A DNA stretch of 28,053 nucleotides from an uncultured Lachnospiraceae bacterium (GTDB lineage Bacteria; Bacillota; Clostridia; Lachnospirales; Lachnospiraceae), in the NCBI GenBank assembly GCA_910577675.1, contig CAJTOR010000048.1, positions 251 to 28,303 of the forward strand, in the 5' to 3' direction. A program made the position numbers and the translations under genes. The notes beneath the pieces were generated by a model that worked only from the letters and a program-made list of their open reading frames with translations, was not told the DNA's origin and did not search any database. Shown one piece after another: positions 7,944-16,528 of the stretch; positions within the stretch are counted from its first letter, which is position 1; every line of letters starts with the position of its first letter.

Positions 7944-9497
7944 CTACTGAACCTTCTGGTTTACACATAAGATTTTGCCATCCTTCACTTCGAGTATGTC
8001 GGTTGCAACCTTGCGGATAAACTCTTCGTCGTGGGACACAAACACAAGTGTCCCACCATACTCGGAAAACATGGCTTCAAGCGCCTCGATGGAAGGCAGG
8101 TCAAGAAAATTGGTCGGCTCATCAAGAACCAGAAGGTTAACCTGTGAAACAAAAAGCTTTGCAAACGCAAGCTTGATCCTCTCCCCGCCGGAAAGTATCC
8201 CGGCGGGCTTTTTCATATCATTTTCAAAAAAGAGCAGGCGGGAAAGAAGAGCGCGCGCAACTGATTCCTTCTGGATGCTCACCTCCATCACATTTTCTAG
8301 CACTGTTTTGGTGTAATCAATGGTGGATAGATTCTGCTCAAGCAGTCCAATATTTGCCTTAGGCACAACACAAATCCCATCCTGCCGAAGTTTCCCGCAA
8401 ATAAGATGCAATAATGTGGTCTTGCCCGCACCGTTGTCCCCTGTAACAGCAACACGGCTGTGATTTGCAATCCGGAAAGAAGCATCCCTGAAAATTTCGG
8501 TGCCATCCTCATAGGAAAACGAAAAATTCTCCCCATGTATCACAATCTTATTTTCCGGCGGGTCAGTAAGACGGAAATCCGGACGGATTTTAGGCAGTTC
8601 GCGAGGTTTCTCCTTGACCTCCATCGCCTCGATACGCTGCTGCACATTGGTCGCCGACTTCTCCATTTTCCGCGCTTTTGCATCCTTTGGATGGCGGGAA
8701 ATACAATTGCGCATCCCCGCCTCGCGCGCCGACATATTGCGGGGGCGTTTCTCTATCTGCCTCGCATGATCCTTTTTTTCCTGATACACTTTTAAAAGAC
8801 GGCGTTTTTCTGCGGTATAATTTTCATACTCCGTCCACTGTCTGGCAATAGCTGCCTGCTTTTGCTCCACATAATCATCATAATTCCCATCATAGCTTGT
8901 AAGTTTGCCCCGTTCCAGTTCAATAATGCGTGTGCATAACAAATTCAAAAGCGCACGGTCGTGGCTGATTAATACCATGGTATCAAAATCTTTCAGTTTC
9001 TGTTTCAGGACTTCCATCCCCTTACCGTCAAGGTTTGCCGTTGGTTCATCAAGAAAGACAAGCGGTCTGCTGCTTGAGAAAACCTCAGCCAGGCGCAGGC
9101 GGGTTTCCTCACCGCCACTTACTTTTTCCGCCCAAAGTTTATCCTTAATATGCAGGTCGCTCAGTATCTTGCCGCTTATATTGCTGCGGTTTAACTCGAA
9201 ATTTTTATATTGTGTGAAATCATCCGCCGCTAAGTCATCCACAGATTCCCTAATGCCCCCGAACTCCTCCGCAAACTGCCGGAAAAAAATAGGTTCACAA
9301 TAAGTTTTTACAGTGCCGCAGTCCGGTACTATCTCCCCCGCAAGCACTCGCAGCAATGTAGTCTTGCCCGCACCGTTTAACCCGACCAGCCCGACTTTTT
9401 CCCCCTCGTAAATATTTAGCCGGTCAATATGAAAAATCTCCCGGTCGCCAAATTTAATTTTAATATTTTCTGCTTTGATATACTGTCTTTGTGACAT
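7944..9497 (-). CDS. ABC-F family ATPase, ribosome-protection type
   Basis: A soluble protein of 517 residues with two ABC ATPase domains and no membrane segments. The first has Walker A GLNGAGKTT (about residue 38), signature VSGGEETRLRLAE and Walker B FLDEPTANLDG. The second has GDNGAGKTT, LSGGERIKLAFAKLF and VLDEPTNFLD, followed by FVSHDEEF. A basic helical linker (about 190-300, with RQIEKRPRNMSAREAGMRN) separates them. This is the ABC-F layout, whose members act on the ribosomal exit site, some to displace antibiotics. The length fits the Vga/Lsa/CplR-like resistance group better than Uup or EttA, but I cannot assign a drug. The start is firm, with AGGGAGGGA 5 nt upstream. It is transcribed alone, with a long untranslated region upstream. 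Confidence 0.88.
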   Translation of the reverse strand: MSQRQYIKAENIKIKFGDREIFHIDRLNIYEGEKVGLVGLNGAGKTTLLRVLAGEIVPDCGTVKTYCEPIFFRQFAEEFGGIRESVDDLAADDFTQYKNFELNRSNISGKILSDLHIKDKLWAEKVSGGEETRLRLAEVFSSSRPLVFLDEPTANLDGKGMEVLKQKLKDFDTMVLISHDRALLNLLCTRIIELERGKLTSYDGNYDDYVEQKQAAIARQWTEYENYTAEKRRLLKVYQEKKDHARQIEKRPRNMSAREAGMRNCISRHPKDAKARKMEKSATNVQQRIEAMEVKEKPRELPKIRPDFRLTDPPENKIVIHGENFSFSYEDGTEIFRDASFRIANHSRVAVTGDNGAGKTTLLHLICGKLRQDGICVVPKANIGLLEQNLSTIDYTKTVLENVMEVSIQKESVARALLSRLLFFENDMKKPAGILSGGERIKLAFAKLFVSQVNLLVLDEPTNFLDLPSIEALEAMFSEYGGTLVFVSHDEEFIRKVATDILEVKDGKILCVNQKVQ

Positions 9498-10223
9498 AAA
9501 ATCCCTCCCTTTACAGAAAACGGGAGATTACCGGATGCATACCTGCCCCCGGCGGAATAGTGTCAAAGGAAATTATATCCCCATGCTCCTATCACAGTTT
9601 GTCCGATGAAGCTTATCCCTCTACCGGCATATTTGATAGGTTAAACACATTTACATTTTTTTACAATTCATTTGGAACCGCGCAGAAATACGCATCCAAG
9701 AGATGTGGTCAGCCACTATCCGATAATCTCCATATCTCACAGGAATTCAAGTATTGCAAACACAACAAACCAACCTCCATACTTTGGAGGCTCCTGTGAA
9801 GTTACTTTTTTCAGGAAATTACCAAATAATAATTATCATTCCATGACCACCTTTCAGAAATTTCGCAGTGAAATTAAAATAAGAATCCATTAACTGGATA
9901 TACCTATCTGCGATAATCTTATGATAAGATATGGAGTTGAAAATGTCAAGAAGATTTTTCATCCTGTCAAAATTAGCAGGTTACACTGTCTAACACCCTG
10001 TAAATTACACAATTCTTTTCATGTAAATTTCTCGACAGCCCCCCACGGTGCTGCTTTCCTATCTATTACTTTAAACCCATACTTTTGTCACAAAATACCT
10101 CCCTGCGTTTGGTTCTATAAGTATCAGTAATATCATGTTTCACGCCTTCTTTGCTTATCCAACATTTCATTTACACTAAAATCTTCCATAAATTATTTTC
10201 CCTCAACAGGCTACAAACAGCAT
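9498..10223. other. 726-nt region without a convincing gene
   Basis: No open frame here looks coding on either strand. Visible items are all minor. An inverted repeat CCTCCA/TGGAGG lies near 9774-9790. A Fur-box-like AT-rich palindrome lies at 9824-9838 (AAATAATAATTATCA). A 16-codon ORF at 9943-9993 has a good GGAG site (MSRRFFILSKLAGYTV) and might be a truncated gene start. Upstream of the ABC-F gene I find no strong promoter. TATAAT occurs on the minus strand at 9577-9572 without a good -35. Because many antibiotic-responsive ABC-F genes carry an attenuating leader, this side could be regulatory, but I cannot draw a convincing attenuator. Confidence 0.4.
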
Positions 10224-10682
10224 TTACTTTGTTTCACTCCCTCTTTTTACTTTGCGCACAATTTTTAGCGGCAGATTTTTCAACTGTTCAAATGCCTGTG
10301 CGGTTATATCCTCGACATGCTGGATTTCTTCCTCGGTAAACTGCTTTTGCTCATATACTTCCAATAGCGCTGCCCTATAATCCCTCTTATGTTTTTTGTT
10401 AAGACTGTTCCAGTTAATATCCGAAAAACGTGAAAATATATTTTTATCCACTGTAAGCCTTTTTTGTAAAATCAAGATACTGATTACAGGATATCCGGCA
10501 TATCCCTGCCACAATGTTGCATTATCAGTGGAGGAATATGTATCCTCCTGCCATTCAACCTTGTAAGTTTTAGCTCCGTCCGAAGACGTGACCATCGCCT
10601 CATTTTCCCCCATATTTACACGATCATCCGCGAGGGCGGAATAAGCTTCATAGAATTTTTCAATTGGCGGTAATTTCTGCAT
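10224..10682 (-). CDS. Uncharacterised small protein
   Basis: A soluble protein of 152 residues starting MQKLPPIEKFYEAYSALADDRV, with SSDGAKTYKVEW, NATLWQGYAGYPVISILILQ and a basic C-terminus (KIVRKVKRG). It has no signal peptide or membrane segment. The pattern resembles small conserved Firmicute proteins of unknown function; I do not recognise a named domain. The ATG is well placed behind GAAGGGAG (9 nt). It follows the broken restriction gene by about 90 nt in the same direction and may be a passenger of that island or the first native gene beyond it. The composition is coding-like, in contrast with the empty region downstream. Confidence 0.65.
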   Translation of the reverse strand: MQKLPPIEKFYEAYSALADDRVNMGENEAMVTSSDGAKTYKVEWQEDTYSSTDNATLWQGYAGYPVISILILQKRLTVDKNIFSRFSDINWNSLNKKHKRDYRAALLEVYEQKQFTEEEIQHVEDITAQAFEQLKNLPLKIVRKVKRGSETK

Positions 10683-10773
10683 AATTAATACTCCCTTCTA
10701 TATTTTCGAGTGGTTATACCCTACCTGTTTAGCAATTTAATACTATTCTTCCTACATATTCCTATATTGTTCT

Positions 10774-11326
10774 CTATCGCGGTTCCAAAAACTTATCCCC
10801 ATTCAAATGTATCATATGCTCCGGCATCTCAGCAATCCATACTTCCGTATCCCACGCCAATGTTTCTGAAAACCTCTTATAAGTCTTAAAATCAAGAAAC
10901 GCTGTCACAAAAATTTTTCCTGCTACTACATTCTTCGTCATCTCCGCTATTTCAAATATTCTTTTAGCGTCCATCGATCCAACGGAAGTTACTGATTCTA
11001 TAAAATATATCCAGTTCTTATCGTCTCTATATAAAACCGTTTGTGGCTTTTCCATTATCCTCTACAAGTGCAGCATTACGGAAATGATGTAATGCCTGCT
11101 TACGAAAAGTTTCCCTGCTGTTTTCTGCATAAGTCGAGCCATAACATGTATTGGCAAACTGGATAATATCATGGATGCGAATCCATTCATTTCCGGCATC
11201 TTTCCATGCTGTATCCTTCTTTATCCCTGCTATTGCCAACAGCACATAACAGCAAATATCTGCCTGCTGCGCTTTAGGCATTCCAAGCATTTTCAGAAGT
11301 TCTCTTGCTTCATCAATTTTATCCAC
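10774..11326 (-). pseudogene. Degenerate BsuBI/PstI-type restriction endonuclease
   Basis: Two out-of-frame pieces together resemble the two ends of a BsuBI/PstI family type II endonuclease (about 316-326 residues when intact). The first piece (11326-11027, GTG start after GGAGGG) matches the N-terminal helical domain: ARELLKMLGMPKAQQADICC and NSRETFRKQALHHFRNAALVEDNGKATN. The second (11055-10774) matches the C-terminal catalytic domain: NWIYFIESVTSVGSMDAKR, VTAFLDF, WDTEVWIAEMPEHMIHLNGDKFLEP. Roughly 100 residues that should lie between them are missing, and the second piece is shifted +1 relative to the first. The catalytic PD of the family's PDVVLY motif appears here as PQTVLY. The enzyme should be inactive. 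The start overlaps the methyltransferase stop by 8 nt, the usual coupled order. Confidence 0.85.
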
Positions 11327-12809
11327 AATATCCCTCCAATATCATATCGCAATTACTTTCCGACATATCCTTGCTTCTCATTAGTATCCTGCCCATTTCC
11401 TGTATGCTTTCTAAATCAGGCACAGGCATTGCATTAATTTCTGTTGAATTTACCTGCGTTGAGCCATTCAGAATCCTATAATATTCATCGTAAAGAGTAG
11501 AATTAAAAATTACATATAATCCATACACAAGGCACTCCGACATTTCCGTTATCAAACCATCTATAAAGTTTATCTTGTTTTGTGTACTAATTTTCTTATA
11601 CTGAGGATAATTCTTTGATAAATATACACCGCACTGCAGTCTGCGCCTTTCCTCTTTTGCAGTAAAACGCTTGACAAATAAATAATTTCGATTATCCTGC
11701 ATTAGTCCTTTTTGGTCAGTCACAACATACTCATGTTCTTTCTGGATAGGAAACTGCACTTGTCCATGTTTGATATGTTGTGAGCAAAAAAGCGGAATCG
11801 CACCTTCCTCTGCATCGTCACGAAGTATCTCGCGATTGCGAAAATCAACTGTCAATCCCGTTTTCATTTTTAATCCAATATCCGGCAATGTTTTATCAAA
11901 TCTATGTAATCGTTCCAACACAGAAACTTCTTTTTCATCTGTTACTAAATAAACAAAATAATCTTCTCCCGAAACCACAAGGCTATATGGCACTGTCAGT
12001 GAAGTCAGATTATCAAAATCATTATTTGACTGCGAAGAAGTAATTGTAATCTTTTCTGGTATTTGTTTTGTCTTTTCTACTTTTATTATGATCGTTTCCT
12101 GCAAGACATCTTCTTTATCAAACACCTTATTCCTGCGTACAAATAAATGAATATGCTCTAATTTCCCTTCTGTCAGAAAATACTGTCTAAATCTCTTAAA
12201 ATAAGCGCCCGAAGTCCATGAACGAGGGATAATATACACCATCTGCCCCTCATTATCAAGATTAAATAAACCCATCGCCGCAAAAATAAAATATAAATTG
12301 GGGGCACCATAACAGACTTCTGGCATAGCCTTTGCTTCCGGCGCATCTTTATGTATCTTCATATATGGAGGATTACCAATTACAAAATCATATTTCTTAG
12401 GCTCGGGATTGCCGCCTAACATATGATTGAAGTCCAAATACTGGCTTGTAATATAATTATCTGTAATAATATTAATTCGAATATTTTTTTTTGAATTTGT
12501 TTGATACATATGCAGGTTTTCTCTTAACAACCCCAAAATATTGTCATCATTCTCATAACAAGTCAATTCTATTGTCTGAACAGAAGCAGTCCGCTCCAAT
12601 CGTTCTAAAAGCGCACACGACAGTATACCTGAACCTGCTCCTGCGTCTAAAATACGAATTTTAGACAAATTTTCAGGGATATTATATAACTCTGCCATAA
12701 AACATGCCGTTTCTTTACTTGTAAAAAATTGACCGTATTTTTTTCGATCTTTTTTTGGCATATCCTCAATATATTTATTTGTACGCTCAATAATGTAATC
12801 TAACATCAT
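11319..12809 (-). CDS. Adenine-N6 DNA methyltransferase, BsuBI/PstI type (predicted CTGCAG)
   Basis: A 496-residue gamma-type N6-adenine methyltransferase. The region KKYGQFFTS (24-32) matches motif X, LDAGAGSG (54-61) is the AdoMet-binding motif I, and IGNPPY (144-149) is catalytic motif IV. A long C-terminal half provides target recognition. Length and gene order match M.BsuBI and M.PstI (about 500 residues), which methylate the A of CTGCAG. The specificity is inferred from the partner endonuclease, whose remnant is unmistakable. The frame is open throughout, so methylation probably persists after loss of the nuclease. The ATG follows AAGGTAA. CTGCAG occurs in the window near 6656, within this gene near 11635, and near 20128. 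The gene is AT-richer than the flanking metabolic genes, consistent with transfer. Confidence 0.9.
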   Translation of the reverse strand: MMLDYIIERTNKYIEDMPKKDRKKYGQFFTSKETACFMAELYNIPENLSKIRILDAGAGSGILSCALLERLERTASVQTIELTCYENDDNILGLLRENLHMYQTNSKKNIRINIITDNYITSQYLDFNHMLGGNPEPKKYDFVIGNPPYMKIHKDAPEAKAMPEVCYGAPNLYFIFAAMGLFNLDNEGQMVYIIPRSWTSGAYFKRFRQYFLTEGKLEHIHLFVRRNKVFDKEDVLQETIIIKVEKTKQIPEKITITSSQSNNDFDNLTSLTVPYSLVVSGEDYFVYLVTDEKEVSVLERLHRFDKTLPDIGLKMKTGLTVDFRNREILRDDAEEGAIPLFCSQHIKHGQVQFPIQKEHEYVVTDQKGLMQDNRNYLFVKRFTAKEERRRLQCGVYLSKNYPQYKKISTQNKINFIDGLITEMSECLVYGLYVIFNSTLYDEYYRILNGSTQVNSTEINAMPVPDLESIQEMGRILMRSKDMSESNCDMILEGYCG

Positions 12810-12868
12810 TTACCTTCTTCTCCATATGGCAACCATTTTATTATTCTATTGCAAGAAAATGTAATGGC

Positions 12869-12897
12869 ATTTTATTATCCCTTTATTTTTAAGGCAA
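12869..12897 (-). promoter_or_regulatory. Putative promoter for the methyltransferase gene
   Basis: On the minus strand TTGCCT (12897-12892), 17 nt, then TAAAAT (12874-12869), about 60 nt upstream of the ATG. The region is AT-rich, so chance matches are likely; support is moderate. Confidence 0.4.
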
Positions 12898-12961
12898 TTA
12901 TTTTTGAATCTTTCTTTGTTTCTAATGTTCCTTTATCCAAAAACAATAATTAATTCTTCAA

Positions 12962-13529
12962 CTAATTCTTCTGACATATAATTTTATATACATTTATATT
13001 TACAAGAGGATTAACTGTATATTCAGAGCACAAAAAGTTTTCATTCGGAAGTACAATATTTAAATGTGTCATATCTCCATATTTGTATCCATATCTAATC
13101 TGTGCATATTTTCTACTCTCTACCACCACAGGATAATGCCCTGAAAGGTCAAATGATAATTGCCTACTTAACGCTGTATTTGATTTTGCAAAATCCTTTT
13201 TATATGAAGATGGAGGTAATAACTTAAAAGTCCCATTAATTCTCCCCAAATTTACGATAAAATCTTTTGTTTCTATGCATAACTATACTTATAACTATTA
13301 ACTTGTTTAATAGAAACAGAATAATCAGCGCTAGGTTTAATGGCAGAATCATTAAACTGTTTTTCTATAGCATATGTCCTTAAATGTCCAAATACTGTTA
13401 CTCTTTTTTCAAATGAAAAGAAATCCTCATTTTTTTCTCAAACTGCTCAAAAGTTCTAATTGCCACAATCATATTATTATAAGTGGTTGCCTTAAAAGCA
13501 AATCCAAAATACTCTTCAAATATTTCCAT
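12962..13529 (-). pseudogene. Twice-frameshifted gene of unknown function
   Basis: The last 95 codons (13249-12962) are open and begin only at a TTG, but the coding pattern continues upstream in other frames. From an ATG at 13529 one reads MEIFEEYFGFAFKATTYNN and on to FEKKM. One base missing in the run of seven A's near 13435 shifts the frame; restoring it gives NEDFFSFEKRVTVFGHLR, which runs on to YKYSYA and a TAG near 13270. A second single-base shift leads into ETKDFIVNLGRINGTFKLLP and the terminal ORF (KYGDMTHLNIVLPNENFLC). The intact product would be about 190 residues, soluble, with no family I recognise. A near-consensus promoter is still present, so the decay looks recent, or the shifts could be sequencing errors in homopolymers. 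Confidence 0.65.
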
Positions 13530-13567
13530 ATTCCTATTTTCCAACAATTCACCTTTTTCTGCCAAGT

Positions 13568-13596
13568 ATTATATATCATCAAAGGATATAAGTCAA
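13568..13596 (-). promoter_or_regulatory. Near-consensus sigma-A promoter
   Basis: Minus strand: TTGACT (13596-13591), exactly 17 nt, TATAAT (13573-13568). The start would be near 13561, about 30 nt ahead of the ATG of the frameshifted gene. AAAGGTG lies between them; an in-frame TTG (about 13545) would be better spaced from it than the ATG. Confidence 0.7.
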
Positions 13597-13707
13597 TATA
13601 TTTCTATACTTTAAATAGAAGTGAACCATTCGGATGCAATACTAATATATCAAACAGGAAGATTACCACAAAATCCCCAAATTTTTCTGGTAAATGCAGG
13701 TTTCATA

Positions 13708-13716
13708 TGTTATACT
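13708..13716 (+). promoter_or_regulatory. Extended -10 element, candidate arabinofuranosidase promoter
   Basis: TG-T-TATACT forms an extended -10 about 115 nt upstream of the GH51 start. The -35 region is poor, so the element would rely on the TGn extension or an activator. No LacI/CcpA-type operator is obvious nearby. Confidence 0.35.
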
Positions 13717-13832
13717 AACTACAATCCACAAAAACTTCCCATTTGCCCAAATACTGACCTGAAAATATAACTTTTTCCACAGTTAAACTGTCAGCTAAGA
13801 AATGGGACAATTAATAAAGGAGGCATACGCCT

Positions 13833-15815
13833 ATGGAACTGAAAATCAACGCAGCACGCCGCGCCAAAATCCAACCCGATATGATTGGATTGTTCTTTGA
13901 GGATATCAATTATGCAGCGGACGGAGGACTCTACGCGGAAATGATTGAAAACCGCTCTTTCGAATTTGTCAGGGCGGGCGGGGACGCAAAAGATTATTAT
14001 TTTGAATATGATGGGCTTTATAGCTGGAATCCTTACCCTGCAAATGCTGCCATCACGCTGCGCGCCGTACAGGGCAGCCCACTTTCCGAAAATAACCCGC
14101 ATTATCTGCGCACCACCGTACACCGCGCAGAAACGGGCTTTTGCAACAGTGGATATGGTGGCATTGCCCTAAAAGAGGGCATGGATTACCATGTTACTTT
14201 CTTTGCGCGCTGTGTATCCTACCAGGGCTGTTTTCGTGCCGAAGTTATAAAAGACGGAAAAAGCTATGCCATGGCTGAAATTTCCTGCGAAGACCACAGT
14301 GAAGAAACTTTTAATTATTTCCGCAGATACCATATGACACTGCATGCAAATCAATCCGTTACGGGAGCTGTGTTTGCGCTGATTTTCACGGAACCCGGAA
14401 CCATCGAATTTGACTTTATTTCCATGTTCCCGTCGGATGCCGTGGCAGGAATCTTCCGGAAGGATTTATTTGATACTTTAAAGGCATTAAAACCGGGTTT
14501 CCTTCGTTTCCCGGGGGGCTGTATTGTTGAGGGGAATACATTTTCAAACCGTTACCGCTACAAGGATTCCCTGACTGAGCCATGGAACCGCAAAAATAAC
14601 TGGAATCGCTGGGCAGTGCATGAAAATTGCATTGAAAACGATTTTTGCGGACAATATTCACATTATAACCAGACCCTGGGGCTCGGATATTACGAATATT
14701 TTCTGCTCTGTGAACTAATCGGCGCAAAGCCTCTTCCAGTAATGAACGTGGGTTTTGCATGTCAGTACCAATCAACGGAGCAGGTCACAATTAATAGTGA
14801 AGAATTTTTCAGGTTAATACAGGATGCGCTTGACCTGATTGAATTTGCAAACGGAAGTACGGATACAAAATGGGGCGCAATAAGGGAAAAAATGGGACAT
14901 CCGGAACCATTTAATCTTACTCTTTTGGGTATTGGCAACGAGCAGTGGCAGACGGAGCGCGCGGACTTCTTCGAGCGCTATACCGCATTTGAACAAGCCA
15001 TACACGAACGCTATCCTTTTATCCGCCTGATCGGTTCCGCAGGACCTGATATAACGTCCGACCGCTACACGGCAGCCTGGGATTTTTACCACAAAAACGC
15101 GGACAAAAGCAATTTCGTGTACGCGGTGGACGAGCATTACTATGTCAGACCGCAATGGCTGTATGAACATGTAGATTTTTACGATAATTATCCCCGCAAT
15201 GTCAAGGTGTTTTCCGGTGAGTATGCCGCCCATCCTCTAAGCGGTATGAACCGCCCTGATGCGAATACCGTGGAGGGAGCACTGTCGGAAGCTGCTTTCC
15301 TGACCAACCTAGAGCGCAATGCCGATGTTGTTGTGATGGCTTCCTACGCCCCACTTTTAGCAAGACTTGACTACGCACAGTGGTCGCCCGATATGATCTG
15401 GTTTGATGAAACAGAGGTCTATCCGAGTGCAAGCTACTATGTCCAGCAGCTTTATTCCTGCAATATGGGGGATATAACTCTCGATACCGGGGGAGGGGAG
15501 AAAGAGGCAGCGAAGGAAGGGCTGTATTATTCGGTAAGTTATTGCGAAAAAGAGGGGGAAGTGATTCTAAAGATAGTAAATGCAAATGGGGAAGCAAAAC
15601 CAGTGAAGTTACAGATTGATGAGGAATTCTGCTCCCACAGCCGCTACCGCGCAAAAACACTTACGGCGGGCAATACAGCGGCGGACGCAGGAAAATCCAT
15701 AAAATCCGAAAAAGACCGTCTGCTCCCTGAAAAGGCAGTTTTATCAGATTCGGAAGGTACAGTTATGGAAGAAATCATACTGCCAGCGAAGTCGTTTACA
15801 GTATTGAGATTTTAG
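13833..15815 (+). CDS. GH51 alpha-L-arabinofuranosidase
   Basis: A 660-residue glycoside hydrolase that releases terminal alpha-L-arabinofuranosyl groups from arabinoxylan or arabinan oligosaccharides by a retaining mechanism. The GH51 pattern is clear: N-terminal GLFFEDINYAADGGLYAEM, then a beta-sandwich-like insert (about 55-195), then the TIM barrel with LRFPGGC (224-230), acid/base Glu 370 in GIGNEQW and nucleophile Glu 463 in FSGEYAAH, and a C-terminal beta domain. There is no signal peptide, so it acts in the cytoplasm on imported oligosaccharides. The ATG follows AAAGGAGG by 9 nt. Both sides are AT-rich accessory insertions, while this gene has the composition of the metabolic genes. 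No transporter or regulator is beside it. Confidence 0.95.
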   Translation: MELKINAARRAKIQPDMIGLFFEDINYAADGGLYAEMIENRSFEFVRAGGDAKDYYFEYDGLYSWNPYPANAAITLRAVQGSPLSENNPHYLRTTVHRAETGFCNSGYGGIALKEGMDYHVTFFARCVSYQGCFRAEVIKDGKSYAMAEISCEDHSEETFNYFRRYHMTLHANQSVTGAVFALIFTEPGTIEFDFISMFPSDAVAGIFRKDLFDTLKALKPGFLRFPGGCIVEGNTFSNRYRYKDSLTEPWNRKNNWNRWAVHENCIENDFCGQYSHYNQTLGLGYYEYFLLCELIGAKPLPVMNVGFACQYQSTEQVTINSEEFFRLIQDALDLIEFANGSTDTKWGAIREKMGHPEPFNLTLLGIGNEQWQTERADFFERYTAFEQAIHERYPFIRLIGSAGPDITSDRYTAAWDFYHKNADKSNFVYAVDEHYYVRPQWLYEHVDFYDNYPRNVKVFSGEYAAHPLSGMNRPDANTVEGALSEAAFLTNLERNADVVVMASYAPLLARLDYAQWSPDMIWFDETEVYPSASYYVQQLYSCNMGDITLDTGGGEKEAAKEGLYYSVSYCEKEGEVILKIVNANGEAKPVKLQIDEEFCSHSRYRAKTLTAGNTAADAGKSIKSEKDRLLPEKAVLSDSEGTVMEEIILPAKSFTVLRF

Positions 15816-15863
15816 TATAAACTTAAAACATGTACTTATAGGAATAGTGAACTAACAACAGCA

Positions 15864-15898
15864 ACCCCTGCTAGGTAAATCTCCCGCCTCGCAGGGGT
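15864..15898 (+). terminator. Stem-loop after the arabinofuranosidase gene
   Basis: ACCCCTGC (15864-15871) pairs with GCAGGGGT (15891-15898) around a 19-nt loop, about 50 nt past the GH51 stop. No T-run follows, so it may be a transcript-stabilising or Rho-type end rather than a standard intrinsic terminator. Confidence 0.4.
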
Positions 15899-16019
15899 AC
15901 CTTCTGAACAGTATAAAGTAAATTCCTACTTTTATTCAGATTGCACTATAATGTGTGTAGAAATTATTATTATAATTTAATTACATATCATTGTTTCGAA
16001 CATATGTTCTTTATTTTTC

Positions 16020-16054
16020 TTGACAATATTTATAACCTATGTTAATATTATAAT
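16020..16054 (+). promoter_or_regulatory. Promoter of the Panacea toxin-antitoxin operon
   Basis: TTGACA (16020-16025), 17 nt, then TAATAT (16043-16048); a perfect TATAAT lies 6 nt further on (16049-16054) but at 23-nt spacing. The surrounding sequence is very AT-rich. The antitoxin start follows about 45 nt later. Confidence 0.5.
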
Positions 16055-16093
16055 GTAAATAGAAAAAAACTATTTTTGACAGGGGGGGATACT

Positions 16094-16516
16094 ATGTATA
16101 ATGCACTGGATGTAGCAAAATATATCATAACATATTGCAAGAAAAATCAAAAACCAATTAGTAATCTAAAACTACAAAAACTTTTATATTTTGTCCAAGC
16201 TCAATTTTTGGTTAGTGAAAATCATGCATGTTTTAATAACAGGATAGAAGCTTGGGATTTAGGCCCTGTTGTTCCCGATGTATACCATCAATTTAAGGTT
16301 TATGGAAGTAATCCGATCATTCTTTGGAAGGATGGACACTTTGGTATATCCACACATGATAGAAATATAATAGATAGCATTGTCGATGATTGCAACCAAT
16401 ATACTGCGTCCCAATTGGTAGACTTGACACATCATCAAACTCCATGGATACAAGCCAGAGAAAAAGGTCATAACGGACAAATCACCAACGAATCCATACG
16501 AGAATTCTTTTATTAA
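16094..16516 (+). CDS. Panacea-domain (DUF4065, SocA-like) antitoxin
   Basis: A 140-residue protein whose core NLKLQKLLYFVQAQFLV (24-40), followed by IEAWDLGPVVPDVYHQFKVYG (51-71), is the signature of the Panacea domain (DUF4065, also in phage GepA and Caulobacter SocA). Panacea proteins are antitoxins that pair with many unrelated toxins. The frame is open to a TTG at 16076, but the ATG at 16094 is preceded by a GGGGGG run at good spacing and begins the domain exactly (MYNALDVAKYI). The next gene starts 12 nt after this stop with its own GAGG site, so the two form an operon in the usual antitoxin-first order. Base composition is much AT-richer than the GH51 gene upstream, which suggests transfer. 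Confidence 0.87.
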   Translation: MYNALDVAKYIITYCKKNQKPISNLKLQKLLYFVQAQFLVSENHACFNNRIEAWDLGPVVPDVYHQFKVYGSNPIILWKDGHFGISTHDRNIIDSIVDDCNQYTASQLVDLTHHQTPWIQAREKGHNGQITNESIREFFY

Positions 16517-16528
16517 TGAGGCAAGTTT

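Noticed and set aside
9566..9590. Three-codon leader ORF (ATG GGG ATA TAA) upstream of the ABC-F gene
   Set aside because: The AGGAG is only about 1 nt from the ATG and no alternative hairpins could be drawn.
9824..9838. Fur-box-like palindrome AAATAATAATTATCA
   Set aside because: No iron-related gene is near and the surroundings are AT-rich, so a chance match is likely.
11027..11055. Programmed frameshift between the two endonuclease pieces
   Set aside because: The 29-nt overlap allows it, but about 100 central residues and the catalytic Asp are missing, and there is no convincing slippery site or stimulator.
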